64,000 nt of DNA from Pyrococcus kukulkanii (GCF_041647995.1 NZ_JARRIB010000004.1:124001-188000), one strand, 5' to 3'. Counted from the first letter of the stretch, positions 8,200-17,487 are shown. The notes: a model not told the origin generated them from the sequence alone. Numbers and translations: made by a program.

Positions 8200-8535
8200 A
8201 TGCTGAAGAAAATCTTAAAGAAGATATTCAAGAAGAGTAAAAGCGAGGAACTTGACTTTCAGGAGAGGGGAGCAGAAAAGTACTTAGTTGGTAAAGTTAA
8301 AGTAGAGAGAAAACTCAAGGTTGGTTCATGGGACGCTGTGATCTGTAGGGTTGAGGATGGAATAGTGAGGGTTGGGTACAAGCTCAAGAAGGGCAGGAAA
8401 AAAGTTCCAATAATGAAGATCCAAAAAGAAAGGAAGGAGATAGAGTTCGCAATTCCTGGGGACAAAGTTGCACTGGTACTCGATGGCTCAATAGAAGTTG
8501 AAAAAGGGGAAATGCTTGAAGTATACTCGGTCTAG
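8200..8535 (+). CDS. Small basic protein with an EF-Tu domain-2-like beta barrel (uncharacterised)
   Basis: 111 residues. The N-terminal 17 residues are a lysine-rich helix (MLKKILKKIFKKSKSEE). The rest reads like the second domain of translational GTPases: LVGKVKVERKLKVG, then GIVRVGYKLKKG, VPIMKIQKERKEIEFAIPGD and GEMLEVYSV. There is no GTPase domain. It follows the ABC permease by one base and is probably co-transcribed with it. The basic helix might bind RNA or the membrane surface; this is inference. Existing annotation in related genomes is likely hypothetical protein. Confidence 0.65.
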   Translation: MLKKILKKIFKKSKSEELDFQERGAEKYLVGKVKVERKLKVGSWDAVICRVEDGIVRVGYKLKKGRKKVPIMKIQKERKEIEFAIPGDKVALVLDGSIEVEKGEMLEVYSV

Positions 8536-8555
8536 AGAGGGAGGTGATAAGAGGA

Positions 8556-9407
8556 ATGATAATTCTCGACAATCACTTTCACGTAGATCCTAATAACGGG
8601 ATATTCCTTGAGGCCGTCAAGCAGTTCTATAGAGCAGGAGGTACTCACTTAATCGTGGTCTATAAGAGCGCTCACGATTATGGGTTTCCTGGGATTAGAG
8701 CGGAGGACTTCATGAAGGCCATGGACTTTCACGTTAAGTTAGTGGAGAGAATAAACCGGGAGACAAAAGTTAGGGCCTTCGCTGTCGTCGGAGTTCATCC
8801 AGCGGAATTCGATTACCTTGCTAGAAATAAAGGATTGGAGCACGCTAAGAATGAGGTTATGAAAGCCCTAGAATACGCTCAAAAGCTGTGCCTAGAGGGA
8901 AAGGCCATCGGAATTGGAGAGGTGGGGAGACCCCACTACGAGGTTCCCCAGGATATATGGGATGCAAGCATAGAGGTGATGAAGTACTCGATGGCCCTAG
9001 CCAGAGATGCCGACTGTGCCGTTCAGCTTCATACCGAGAGCTTCAACGAGGAGAAGTTTAAAGAGTTAGGTGAGTACATTAAGGAAGTTGGAATTAAGCC
9101 CTATAGGGTAGTTAAGCACTTCTCACCTCCCCTCGTGAAGATCGCGGAGGAAGTGGGAGTATTTCCTAGCATAATAGCCAGCAGGAAGAACATAGAGGAG
9201 GCGATAAAACAGGGAAACAGGTTCCTTATGGAGACAGACTACATAGATGACAAGAAGAGGCCGGGGGCAGTTTTAGGACCAAAAACAGTGCCTAGGAGAA
9301 CGAAGGAATTCCTGCAAAAGGGCTTGTTTACAGAGGAGGACGTTTACATGATACATGTAGAGAATCCCAAGAAAGTCTATGGCATAGATCTAGAGGAAGT
9401 AACATAA
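8556..9407 (+). CDS. TatD-related metal-dependent hydrolase
   Basis: 283 residues from the ATG at 8556, which is placed 7 bases after a full GGAGGTGAT ribosome site; the GTG at 8544 lies inside that site and is rejected. Amidohydrolase-fold metal motifs appear in order: DNHFHVDP at the N-terminus, VGVHPAEFD near residue 82, GIGEVGRPHYE near 122, QLHTES near 160, KHFSPP near 186 and METDYIDD near 225. This matches the archaeal TatD-like group. The biological substrate is unknown; TatD relatives are DNases or other phosphoesterases. Its 3' end overlaps the convergent ABC ATPase gene by 18 bases. Confidence 0.82.
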   Translation: MIILDNHFHVDPNNGIFLEAVKQFYRAGGTHLIVVYKSAHDYGFPGIRAEDFMKAMDFHVKLVERINRETKVRAFAVVGVHPAEFDYLARNKGLEHAKNEVMKALEYAQKLCLEGKAIGIGEVGRPHYEVPQDIWDASIEVMKYSMALARDADCAVQLHTESFNEEKFKELGEYIKEVGIKPYRVVKHFSPPLVKIAEEVGVFPSIIASRKNIEEAIKQGNRFLMETDYIDDKKRPGAVLGPKTVPRRTKEFLQKGLFTEEDVYMIHVENPKKVYGIDLEEVT

Positions 9408-10139
9408 CAGCCCGTGCTTGGTCTCAATGAGCTCAACTTTTGCATCAAATGTTCTTTCGAAAACTTCTTTCCGTATGGTGTTCTTTCTATAATCCCCAAG
9501 TATCTCCCCCTTTTTCATGAATATAAACCTCTCTCCAAATCTTAGAGCTAAGTTAACGTCATGCATAACGGCAATAACAGTTTTACCAGCCAATGAGAGC
9601 TCCCTTAATAGCCTCATGATTTCAATTTGACTTTTCGGGTCCAAGTTGTTTGTTGGTTCGTCCAGCATAAGTATAGGAGTATCTTGGGCTAAGGCCCTAG
9701 CTATCGCAACTTTCTGAAGTTCTCCTCCGCTGAGCATTCTTGTTGGCCTCTCTGCAAGCTTCTCGATGCCCATGGTTTTTAGAGCGTTTATCACTGACTT
9801 TATATCCTCATTACTGGGCCTTAGCCCCATGTACGGCTTCCTGCCCAAGAGCACGAAATCAAATACCCTTAAAAAGTTCGGCTCAACCCTCTGAGGAACA
9901 TAGGATATTAGTCTAGCTAACTCATCTCTCCTCAGCGTTGCCACGCTCCTACCCATAATCCTTATTGACCCCCAGCACTTCAACATGCCCAGGATACACT
10001 TAAGAAGGGTACTCTTTCCTGCCCCGTTAGGACCCAGAATCACTAGGAACTCTCCCTCCCCAACGTCAAAGCTTACCCCCTTGAGTATTGAACGGCCATT
10101 GTACGAGAAGGAGACGTCCTCTAGGACTAAAGCCTTCAT
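9390..10139 (-). CDS. ABC importer ATP-binding protein (FecE/BtuD type)
   Basis: 249 residues. Walker A is GPNGAGKST near residue 36, the Q-loop lies in SYVPQRVEPNF, the signature is LSGGELQK near 139, and Walker B is ILMLDEPTNNLDP near 157. The length and the sequence VFDFVLLGRKPYMG are those of iron-siderophore, heme or cobalamin importers. It is the last gene of a four-gene minus-strand operon (FmdE-like, binding protein, permease, ATPase) with 4-base overlaps between members. Confidence 0.9.
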   Translation of the reverse strand: MKALVLEDVSFSYNGRSILKGVSFDVGEGEFLVILGPNGAGKSTLLKCILGMLKCWGSIRIMGRSVATLRRDELARLISYVPQRVEPNFLRVFDFVLLGRKPYMGLRPSNEDIKSVINALKTMGIEKLAERPTRMLSGGELQKVAIARALAQDTPILMLDEPTNNLDPKSQIEIMRLLRELSLAGKTVIAVMHDVNLALRFGERFIFMKKGEILGDYRKNTIRKEVFERTFDAKVELIETKHGLLCYFL

Positions 10140-11170
10140 CTTACCCCCTCCATCTTTATCAGGAGGTACAGGAACATTGGGGCCCCTAAAAATGAAGTTA
10201 CAACTCCAACGGGTAGGATCATTGGGGAGAACGCAAGCCTCGCAAAAGTATCCGCGGTTAAGAGTATTAAGGAGCCAAGTAGCGTTGAAAGGGGAATTAA
10301 GAACCTGTAGTCCCCTCCAAATACCAATCTTATCGCGTGTGGAGCGATTAGCCCTATGAAGCCTATGACACCAACGAATGCAACGCTAACGGCTGTAATG
10401 TAAGCTGATAAGACAGCGGAGATCATCCTGAACTTATCAACTTCAACACCTACGGAAAGCGCAACTTCATCCCCTATGGATGTAGCATTAAGATCCCATC
10501 TTCTCGCTAGGAAATAGCCGATTGCAGGTACAAACGAAACCAGCATGATTATATCTTCCCTCCAGTAGGGCCTTCCCAGATCACCAAAGCTCCAATAAAC
10601 CATGGCCGCGAGCTGAAGCTCGTTGGCAAAGTACTGAATTAATGTTGTTAGGGCCATGAAAAGTGAACTCATGGCAACTCCGGCAAGTATCATCGCCTGG
10701 GGGCTCAGTCCCTTAAGCTTCGCCAAAGATACGATGATTATCGTTGACAGCATCGCTCCCATGAATGCAAATAAGACTATTGCATAAGGGTTGTCAATTA
10801 TTACCCTCCCAGAGCTCTCAGCATAGCCCGCTCCGAGGATTATCGCCAAAGAGGCCCCAAACATTGCCCCGTGAGAAACTCCCATGGTAAAGGGGGTTGC
10901 CAAAGGATTTCGCAGTATCCCCTGTAGAACTGCACCACTTAATGCCAGAGAAGCCCCAACCAGGATTGCCGCAATTATCCTTGGAAGCCTTATGTTCCAT
11001 ATCGTATAGATTGCCGCCCTCGAACCTTTACCCGCCAGGGCACTCAAAACCTCTTGTGGAGAGAGGGGGTAAGCTCCTTTCATGAGGGAAAATAAGCTAA
11101 CCAAGAAAATTAGGAAGAGAAGGCCCAGAGCTGTGAGGATCCTCTTTCTAACGTATCCTTCGTACATCAT
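10136..11170 (-). CDS. ABC importer permease, FecCD/BtuC family
   Basis: 344 residues with about ten hydrophobic segments. The family signatures are [22 protein letters not shown] near residue 58, [22 protein letters not shown] near 85, [16 protein letters not shown] near 265 and the C-terminal [16 protein letters not shown]. It forms the membrane channel for the ATPase downstream and the lipoprotein upstream; all junctions are ATG/stop overlaps. The likely substrate is an iron or other metal chelate, or a corrinoid, and cannot be decided from sequence. Confidence 0.92.
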   Translation of the reverse strand: MMYEGYVRKRILTALGLLFLIFLVSLFSLMKGAYPLSPQEVLSALAGKGSRAAIYTIWNIRLPRIIAAILVGASLALSGAVLQGILRNPLATPFTMGVSHGAMFGASLAIILGAGYAESSGRVIIDNPYAIVLFAFMGAMLSTIIIVSLAKLKGLSPQAMILAGVAMSSLFMALTTLIQYFANELQLAAMVYWSFGDLGRPYWREDIIMLVSFVPAIGYFLARRWDLNATSIGDEVALSVGVEVDKFRMISAVLSAYITAVSVAFVGVIGFIGLIAPHAIRLVFGGDYRFLIPLSTLLGSLILLTADTFARLAFSPMILPVGVVTSFLGAPMFLYLLIKMEGVR

Positions 11171-12273
11171 GGGTTCACCGGCAGGGAATATGTAACTTTC
11201 CCATTCTCAAGATCTATCTTCCCAAATCCACCGAACTGCTTCGCCATGATTGAATAGACTGGCTTACCCACTAGGAACTTATAGATCTCATCCGCCTTTT
11301 TCGTCGGGTCAATGTCCTTGAATTTCTCTGGATACAGAACCTTACCTATGAAGTAGGCATCGGCCATCGCCGTCCCGATGTTGGTGGCGTAGAAGTTGTA
11401 TGGTAGTAGACCATACACTTTACCTTCTTGAACTGCCTTTAGGGACTTGTAAAATCCTGGGTTCTTCTTGTAGTCCTCGAGGATAAGCTTTAACCCTCCT
11501 TCGTCTATGAAGAGGTACTCAGGTTGCCACTCGAGCAACTTCTCCTTGTCTATAAACTTGTGGCCCTTCCCAAGAACACTGGCAACGTTCTCTGCATGTA
11601 CAGCCTTGAATGGCGGGTAATCGGCCTCGGTGCTCTCTATTCCATGGGCTCCCTTATAACCTATCCCACCAACGTACACGGTCTTAGGGGTTACGTCCCT
11701 TGTCCTCTCCTCCAAGTCCTTTTGAATTGACTTTATGAAATTAATTACTTCCTTGGCCCTCTCCTCTTTACCCAGGATTTTGCCAGCGAGCTCAAGTGAT
11801 TTGAACAATTCTTCATCCCTGAAAGTTGCTAACTCTCCATAGCTCAGAACAACTACTGGGATTCCCGTCTTTTCCTGAATTTCATCTGCGGTCTTCTTAT
11901 CAACGTACGTCATGAATATTACATCGGGCTTGAGCTTCATTATCTCCTCCAAGTTTGGCAACTTGCCCGGGCCTCCCGGGCCTATCGTTGGCAGATTTCT
12001 AAGCTCGGGGTGAGCTAAGATGTAAGGCCTTCCAAAGTTGAACCTCTTTTCGAAGTCCTCAACACCAATTATCATATAGCTCGCGTTGAGGTAGACTATC
12101 AGCCTTAAACAGCCAGGGCCCGCGGCAACTATCCTGTGAACTTCCTTGGGAACCTCAACTGCTCTTCCAAGCATGTCTGTAACCTTCACCATATTGGAAG
12201 TCCGAGTTGGAGTTGAAGAACCTAGACAACCAAGAACTAGAAACACGAGCGCAAAAACTAGTAGCTTCCTCAT
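11167..12273 (-). CDS. ABC importer substrate-binding lipoprotein (FecB/BtuF-like)
   Basis: 368 residues. A lipoprotein signal peptide ends at the lipobox LVLGC (Cys16). The mature part begins with a Ser/Thr linker, then [24 protein letters not shown], the standard start of cluster-8 metal-chelate binding proteins, and later [15 protein letters not shown]-type segments ([16 protein letters not shown]). It would sit outside the membrane, anchored by lipid. It lies between the FmdE-like gene and the permease in one operon. Confidence 0.92.
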   Translation of the reverse strand: MRKLLVFALVFLVLGCLGSSTPTRTSNMVKVTDMLGRAVEVPKEVHRIVAAGPGCLRLIVYLNASYMIIGVEDFEKRFNFGRPYILAHPELRNLPTIGPGGPGKLPNLEEIMKLKPDVIFMTYVDKKTADEIQEKTGIPVVVLSYGELATFRDEELFKSLELAGKILGKEERAKEVINFIKSIQKDLEERTRDVTPKTVYVGGIGYKGAHGIESTEADYPPFKAVHAENVASVLGKGHKFIDKEKLLEWQPEYLFIDEGGLKLILEDYKKNPGFYKSLKAVQEGKVYGLLPYNFYATNIGTAMADAYFIGKVLYPEKFKDIDPTKKADEIYKFLVGKPVYSIMAKQFGGFGKIDLENGKVTYSLPVNP

Positions 12274-12962
12274 TCACTGCACCTCCAGCTAATTATCCCT
12301 CTCCCAACAACCGCCAGAATTTCCTCCCCAGCACAGGTTTTGCAGTAAGGCTTTTCGTTTACATAGACAATCTTGGGAGCCATTACAAGCTCACCACACT
12401 TAGAACAGCGAATGCTATCGAAAATTGGGGCTTGCTCTATTGGTGGAACTTTTACCCTTTCAATCTTGAAGTAATCTTTTGGGAGGTGCAAAAACTTCCT
12501 CGCAGTCTCCTCCCAGTACTTCCATAGTTCCTTCCTTTCCTCTAGGGTTCCTTTTCTTTCCTTGACCACTTTGTTGAAGAGTTCAGTTGCCCTAGAAGGA
12601 TAAAGCTCTCTGAGCTTCTCAGCATCTGCATAAACTCTCACGCCTTCCCAGCTTCCTCTTTTAACTAGTGTTAGGGCTGTCTTTCCGATATCAATGTAAA
12701 TCAGGGAGTTATTCCCGAGGGTGCAACCTGTCGTTACTTGGACACCGTCGGTGAAGCAACTGTTCGTTTCAACTATGGCTAGGATTGATTCATCAACGCT
12801 TCCGGAATAGTCAAGCCTTCCAACTCCCAACTCATCCATCGCTATTAGCGAAGCCCTAATTCCGAGGGCAAGGTAAGGACAGATGTGACCGTGGAATTCC
12901 TTTGCGTACTCGAGGATTCCCTCAGCCTCTCTCTTTGCAACGAGTTCGTTTAACTTGAGCAC
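12270..12962 (-). CDS. FmdE-family protein with C-terminal zinc ribbon
   Basis: 230 residues. The N-terminal FmdE domain has [16 protein letters not shown] near residue 23 and [19 protein letters not shown] near 67-85, with Cys and His residues that bind metal in this family. The C-terminus carries two Cys pairs, CSKCGE and CKTCAGE, about 20 residues apart. The family is named after a subunit of formylmethanofuran dehydrogenase, but stand-alone copies occur in organisms without that enzyme and often lie beside metal-chelate ABC transporters, as here. It is the first gene of the operon with the FecBCD-type importer, overlapping the binding protein by 4 bases. A metal- or cofactor-handling role is inferred. 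Confidence 0.85.
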   Translation of the reverse strand: MLKLNELVAKREAEGILEYAKEFHGHICPYLALGIRASLIAMDELGVGRLDYSGSVDESILAIVETNSCFTDGVQVTTGCTLGNNSLIYIDIGKTALTLVKRGSWEGVRVYADAEKLRELYPSRATELFNKVVKERKGTLEERKELWKYWEETARKFLHLPKDYFKIERVKVPPIEQAPIFDSIRCSKCGELVMAPKIVYVNEKPYCKTCAGEEILAVVGRGIISWRCSE

Positions 12963-13036
12963 TTTTTCACACCAATTAATAAAAGAGTAACACGATTTTT
13001 AACAGTTTTTTAAAGTAGGTGTTATCAACCATGAGT

Positions 13037-13756
13037 TTAGAACTTGAACAAGACCCATATCCCAATCCCTATTAAGAGAATCCCGGCAATTACGGAGAGT
13101 TCCCTAGAGTGCCTAACCATAGCTCTCGAGAATTCCTTGCTCTCGCTCAAGCTCCCCATTGCGAAGAGGATTATGAAGAGTGGGAGCACAAATATCAAGT
13201 TGTACAAGGCTAAAAGTAGGTAGGCTAAGGCCTTCATCTTAGATATTATTGTGTTGAAAACTATGTAGGGCCCCATGGAGCAGGGAAGAAGAGTAGTTGA
13301 TACTGTAAAGCCAAGAATTAGGCCTCCAACTATTGTAGCTTCAGTTGAAAAGGCAAGTTTCCTTAACCTCCCCTTACCAACGGTTCTAGACTTCTCAAGG
13401 AGTCCCGTTATTATCTCATAAGCCCCAAATCCAATTGCCAAATAGCCAGCCCAACTCGTCGGGATCTTTCCGGTTAGGATCATTAAGCCTATTCCGAGGG
13501 TGTAGTATGAAGCATAGACTGCGAATATGAAGGCAAGGCCCACGGTGTATAAAGCCCTCTTGGGAAGGCCTTTGACGGAGAGTGCTATGAGGAATATGGT
13601 GTACACTACAAAGGTGCAGGGATTAACTGAATCGACTATTGCGAGGGTGAAGAACTGAGGGATGAAGCTTTGGAGGTGAATTAAGCTCAGCGTTATTGAA
13701 CTTAGACCAAAGGACAGGAGAATTATCAGGAGGAGGTACTTGAACTCAGTTTTCAT
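13037..13756 (-). CDS. CcdA-like membrane thiol-disulfide protein
   Basis: 239 residues from the ATG at 13756 (a GTG at 13765 is the alternative). About six TM segments are visible. The two conserved Cys-containing motifs of the CcdA/DsbD membrane domain are present: VDSVNPCTFVVY in the first core helix and STTLLPCSMGPYIVF in the fourth. These cysteines carry electrons from cytoplasmic thioredoxin to extracytoplasmic thiol proteins. It lies upstream of the FmdE/ABC operon on the same strand with a 74-base gap, so it may have its own transcript. No thioredoxin partner lies beside it. Confidence 0.82.
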   Translation of the reverse strand: MKTEFKYLLLIILLSFGLSSITLSLIHLQSFIPQFFTLAIVDSVNPCTFVVYTIFLIALSVKGLPKRALYTVGLAFIFAVYASYYTLGIGLMILTGKIPTSWAGYLAIGFGAYEIITGLLEKSRTVGKGRLRKLAFSTEATIVGGLILGFTVSTTLLPCSMGPYIVFNTIISKMKALAYLLLALYNLIFVLPLFIILFAMGSLSESKEFSRAMVRHSRELSVIAGILLIGIGIWVLFKF

Positions 13757-13846
13757 CCTGGGCACAATTATTGAGAGTTTTCAAAGTTTTTAGGGCTTTC
13801 TAAAATTTTTGGTTGAAAACTAAAAGTGTCTCAAAAATACTTATAT

Positions 13847-13878
13847 ATTCAGCCGGTGAATAATTCAGTTGGTGAATA
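13847..13878. promoter_or_regulatory. Tandem 16-bp repeats overlapping promoter and ribosome site of an ATPase gene
   Basis: ATTCAGCCGGTGAATA (13847-13862) is followed immediately by ATTCAGTTGGTGAATA (13863-13878), identical at 14 of 16 positions. Each has outer inverted TTCA...TGAA halves. The TATA box (CTTATATA, 13840-13847) touches the first repeat, and the GGTGA of the second repeat is the ribosome site for the GTG at 13881. A protein bound here would block both transcription and initiation. Confidence 0.55.
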
Positions 13879-13880
13879 TA

Positions 13881-15260
13881 GTGAGATTCATAGATAGGGA
13901 ACGTGAAATCAAGGAGTTAAATAAAGCCAGAGAGAGGGCAAGAAGGGGATTGTACGTTCTCGTTATTTATGGGCATAGGAGAGTGGGTAAAACAAGATTA
14001 CTTGCGGAGTTTCTAAATAAAAATGATCTCTACTTTTTCGTGAATAGAGGTAAAAACTCCGAGAGGTTGCTCAAAGAATTTGTAGAGATCCTAAAAGAAA
14101 AGCAGCTCCTGGGAAAATATGAGGTTATCGAAACATGGGATCAATTCTTTGACGTTCTATTATCTAGGTGTGAGGGTGTAGTGGCCTTTGATGAATTTCA
14201 AGACTTTCATTTCGTGGATAAATCGGTGTTCTCAACATTGCAAAGGAAAATTGACGAGTTTGAGGATAAAGCCAAAGTCCTCTTAATCCTTACCGGATCA
14301 ACGTTGGGGCTAATAAAAAGAACGTTCCAGGATGGAAGGGAACCTCTTTATGGGAGAATAAAGAAGTTTATGAAGCTTAAACCGTTGGGAATTAGAGAGG
14401 CATATAGATTTTCCTTAGAGCTTAAAATAGAGGACATAGCGGATTTCATAACCCTGTACTCGGTGTTTGGAGGTTACCCCAAGTACTGGGTTGCAATTGA
14501 GGATGAAGGGCTAATAGGTGAAAGCGCAGAAAAAATCCTGAAGGAACTTATATTCTCCGAATTTCCTCCCCTTGAGAACGAGGCTGAGATCATACTCTCG
14601 CTTGAGCTTGGAGGTAGATCATCTACTTACTACTCAATACTCCAAGCAATAGCGGAGGGAAAGTCAACGATTTCTCAAATAGCCAGCCATTTGAGGAGAA
14701 AGGAAACCAGTATAACGAGGCAGTTAAATGAGCTCAGGGAGTACTTTGAACTTGTTGGGAGGACGTGTTCCCCAATAAATGAGAGATGCCTTCTCTATGT
14801 TGCTCACCCGTACCTAGCGTTCTGGTTTAGGTTCATTTATCCTAATCAATCGGAGTATGAAATCAACAGGGAAAAGCTTTGGAGGAAGGTTAAGAAGGAC
14901 TTAGAGGACTACGTTGGGAATAGGTTTGACTTAATTGGAGCAGAAATCTTAACTTTAAAGTACCAAGTTTCTAAATTTGGAAAGCACTTTGGCTTTTACA
15001 GGGAGGAGGGGAAGAGGAAGGTATACGAGATAGACTTTGTGGGAATAGATGGTAGGAGGGCCATATTCGCTGAGTTTAAGTGGCGGAAAAAGGCCATTGA
15101 TGCAGAGAAACTAGTTGAGGAACTGAAGTGGAAGGCGGAAATGAGCGGATGGAAGGGAGAGAAGAAGTTTGTTTTAGTCGGTAGGAAATTTAAGAACGTC
15201 CCTGGAGATGTTGAGGTTATAGGGGAGGAGGATATCATAAAGTTAATTTCTCAAGCCTAG
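13881..15260 (+). CDS. Archaeal ATPase (PF01637-type) with C-terminal DUF234-like domain
   Basis: 459 residues from the GTG at 13881, chosen because GGTGA lies 5 bases upstream; TTG 13869 and GTG 13872 are alternatives. The N-terminus FIDREREIKELNKA is the family hallmark, Walker A is GHRRVGKT near residue 35, and Walker B is GVVAFDEFQDF near 110. A winged-helix segment (STISQIASHLRRKETSITRQ) follows at about 270. The C-terminal YEIDFVGIDGRRAIFAEFKW is the DUF234, PD-(D/E)XK-like part. Function unknown; these ATPases are common in hyperthermophilic archaea. Tandem repeats at its promoter suggest self-regulation. Confidence 0.85.
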   Translation: MRFIDREREIKELNKARERARRGLYVLVIYGHRRVGKTRLLAEFLNKNDLYFFVNRGKNSERLLKEFVEILKEKQLLGKYEVIETWDQFFDVLLSRCEGVVAFDEFQDFHFVDKSVFSTLQRKIDEFEDKAKVLLILTGSTLGLIKRTFQDGREPLYGRIKKFMKLKPLGIREAYRFSLELKIEDIADFITLYSVFGGYPKYWVAIEDEGLIGESAEKILKELIFSEFPPLENEAEIILSLELGGRSSTYYSILQAIAEGKSTISQIASHLRRKETSITRQLNELREYFELVGRTCSPINERCLLYVAHPYLAFWFRFIYPNQSEYEINREKLWRKVKKDLEDYVGNRFDLIGAEILTLKYQVSKFGKHFGFYREEGKRKVYEIDFVGIDGRRAIFAEFKWRKKAIDAEKLVEELKWKAEMSGWKGEKKFVLVGRKFKNVPGDVEVIGEEDIIKLISQA

Positions 15261-15339
15261 TGATAATCTATCAGGAGGCAGGAGGATCGTCTCAAGTCTC
15301 TATAACTTGGTTATCGTTAAGTTGCGTAAACCCTGGAAA

Positions 15340-15385
15340 GTTAACGGTAGCGTAAAGTTTTTGAGGTTAACGGTAGTTAACGGTA
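15340..15385. promoter_or_regulatory. Three GTTAACGGTA repeats upstream of the AlbA_2 regulator gene
   Basis: The decamer GTTAACGGTA occurs at 15340-15349, 15366-15375 and 15376-15385, the last two directly adjacent and ending 3 bases before the ATG at 15389. Further upstream is a looser copy (GGTTATCGTTAAG). The encoded protein has a C-terminal winged helix and could bind its own promoter. This is a sequence observation; binding is inferred. Confidence 0.5.
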
Positions 15386-15388
15386 AAT

Positions 15389-16681
15389 ATGGACATAAAT
15401 AAGCTTCTCGAGGTAATTAGGGAAGGTGAAAATGAGCGGATAGAGTTCAAGAAGACGGCAACACCTGACATAGCGAGGGAAATATGCGCAATGGCAAATG
15501 CTGAGGGAGGATACATCTTAATTGGGGTCACAGACGAAGGAAAGATCGCGGGGTGTAACGTTAAAAAAGCAAAAGAGACCATAACATCTGCTCTACAAAA
15601 TGTTACACCTCCTCTAAAGGTAAAAATGCACGTGGTTAATCTTGAGGGAAGAGATATCCTAGTGGTTGAGGTTCCCAAATCGAGTGTTTTATGTTCCATT
15701 GGAGGGGTCGCATACATAAGGGTAGGAACAGGAATAAGGCCCCTTTCAATCCAAGAGATAGTTATGCTCTCCTCGGAGCTTGGAACTATAACATGGGATG
15801 AATTTCCAGTTGCTGAAATTTCAGAAATCAAGGAAGAATATGTAGAATGGTTTTTCAATTCAATGAAGCGCGCGAGAGGTAGGGAGATCCCCAGAGAAAA
15901 CTGGAATCGGTATTTAAGGAGTGTTAGGGCAATCAAGGGGAATAAGTTGACAAATGCCGGAGTCTTGTTCTTTACAGACGTTAAAGAGTTCATTCCTTAT
16001 GCAGGGGGTAGGATAATAAAGGTTGCTGAAGGGGAGCCGGTGTGGAGCAGGGAATTCGAAGGGCCGATATGGAAGGTCATAGATGAAATGTACAATGAAC
16101 TAATGTCTCAGTTCAAGGTCATTGAAGTAATCGTTGGAACGAGAAGAGTCAAGATCCCTGAATATCCGCCGAGGGCCATTAGAGAGGCTATTGTGAACGC
16201 TTTCGCTCACAGGAATTATGCTATTCCCTCCGACGTGAAGATTTTTATCCATTCGGATAAGCTGATAGTTCGGAATCCTGGGGGTCTAATGCCTGGGGTC
16301 GATCTGGAAGATCCTGAGCACGTGCCGAGAAATCCAAACCTCTGCACGCTCCTGTATGACACTGGATACATAGAAAAGTACGGTTATGGGTTAAAGTTAA
16401 TAAGAGAGGAGTGTAAGAAACATAGCCTCGTTGAGGTCGAGTTCAAAAGCTCCGCAAATAAGTTCGAGGTAATATTTAGGAAAAAAGGTCAAGAATTGCT
16501 TGATGATATTGACAAGAGAATATTAGAGTTTCTTGCAATACCAAGGAGAACTGGAGAAATCAGCGAATACGTTGGTTTGTCAAAGCCCGCAGTACTCAAA
16601 AGGTTAGAGAGGCTTGAGGCCTTAGGACTCGTGAGGGCTGTTGGAAGAGGTGCGCACAGGAAGTACATTGCAGGTGAATAG
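15389..16681 (+). CDS. AlbA_2/Schlafen-like putative transcriptional regulator with C-terminal winged helix
   Basis: 430 residues. The N-terminal AlbA_2 (divergent AAA_4) domain is clear: IEFKKTATPDIAREICAMAN then EGGYILIGVTDEGKIAG (residues 18-53). The middle has the ATPase-like segment YPPRAIREAIVNAFAHRNY near 258 and LIVRNPGGLMPGV. The C-terminus (about 375-428) forms a winged helix with RTGEISEYVGLSKPAVLKRL. Proteins of this type are annotated as ATP-dependent helicase-like or transcription regulators, and functions are mostly unknown. It is monocistronic on the plus strand, and the following genes are on the opposite strand. Confidence 0.85.
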   Translation: MDINKLLEVIREGENERIEFKKTATPDIAREICAMANAEGGYILIGVTDEGKIAGCNVKKAKETITSALQNVTPPLKVKMHVVNLEGRDILVVEVPKSSVLCSIGGVAYIRVGTGIRPLSIQEIVMLSSELGTITWDEFPVAEISEIKEEYVEWFFNSMKRARGREIPRENWNRYLRSVRAIKGNKLTNAGVLFFTDVKEFIPYAGGRIIKVAEGEPVWSREFEGPIWKVIDEMYNELMSQFKVIEVIVGTRRVKIPEYPPRAIREAIVNAFAHRNYAIPSDVKIFIHSDKLIVRNPGGLMPGVDLEDPEHVPRNPNLCTLLYDTGYIEKYGYGLKLIREECKKHSLVEVEFKSSANKFEVIFRKKGQELLDDIDKRILEFLAIPRRTGEISEYVGLSKPAVLKRLERLEALGLVRAVGRGAHRKYIAGE

Positions 16682-16683
16682 CC

Positions 16684-17487
16684 TTAGAATCCTTGAATTC
16701 CCTTCCTCCTCATGGTTCTCTCAAGGAACTTGTATGAGAGACCGCCCAGCATTAGGTACAGCAACGTTAACACGAAGAGTATCAACAATTCCTCTCTTAC
16801 CCCGAATATGGGTCTTGACCCAGTGAGAAGGGCCCTTAGAACGTCAACTCCCCATGTGAAGGGGAACGCATACGAGAGGTACCTTAAGGGCCCCGGGAGG
16901 GGGATTATGGGGAAGTAAAGACCTCCTATGAGAGGGGCCATGTTTCCAATCAAAGATATAACCTCATCTCCCTCCCTAATCACTAGGGTCAGTCCAAATA
17001 TGAGGTAGGCGAGACCGAAGGAGGCAGTTATAGACAGGAGAAACACTACAACTGAAACGGCAACTCCAGAAACCGTTGCCCCAATAACCCCCATAATAAC
17101 TGCCAAGGCAACCAGGGGTAGGGAAGTAACAGTTGTTACCGCAATCCCAAGGAGAGACCAGCCTAGGATGTATTCGAGGGGAGTGAGCGGAGTTAGCAAC
17201 ATGCCCTCAAGCTGACCCGTCCTCATGTAGTACCTTAGGGCAAAGATAGATGACCACACGACCTCGACGTAGTTCCAGTACACTATTCCAAGGATGTAGT
17301 ACTCAAAGTAGTTCTCGGTTCCCAAAATATTCCCTAAGCCAATCTTTTTCCCGTACCAGAGTGCAATTATAACTGGAACTACCGTGAGCACTGGAACTAG
17401 GACGTTTCCGTACCAGTCAATTCTGTACCTTCTCGCCGTCAGCAGGGACGCTTTGGCGAGTGCCAAAAACCTCACCAAGCTTCCCAC
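16684..17487 (-). CDS. ABC-2 type transporter permease (second subunit of a decayed exporter)
   Basis: 267 residues, six TM segments typical of ABC-2 permeases. The N-terminus FLALAKASLLTARRYRIDWYGN and the later FPFTWGVDVLRALLTGSRP are characteristic. It overlaps the preceding permease remnant by 16 bases on the minus strand, so it belonged to a three-gene exporter (ATPase, permease 1, permease 2). This gene has an intact frame, but its two partners upstream are broken, so the transporter is probably non-functional unless it pairs with an ATPase elsewhere. Substrate unknown. Confidence 0.82.
   Translation of the reverse strand: MGSLVRFLALAKASLLTARRYRIDWYGNVLVPVLTVVPVIIALWYGKKIGLGNILGTENYFEYYILGIVYWNYVEVVWSSIFALRYYMRTGQLEGMLLTPLTPLEYILGWSLLGIAVTTVTSLPLVALAVIMGVIGATVSGVAVSVVVFLLSITASFGLAYLIFGLTLVIREGDEVISLIGNMAPLIGGLYFPIIPLPGPLRYLSYAFPFTWGVDVLRALLTGSRPIFGVREELLILFVLTLLYLMLGGLSYKFLERTMRRKGIQGF

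Noticed and set aside
15367-15993. Minus-strand reading frame of 208 codons opposite the AlbA_2 gene
   Set aside because: The plus-strand protein has clear domain motifs; the opposite frame has none and no ribosome site.
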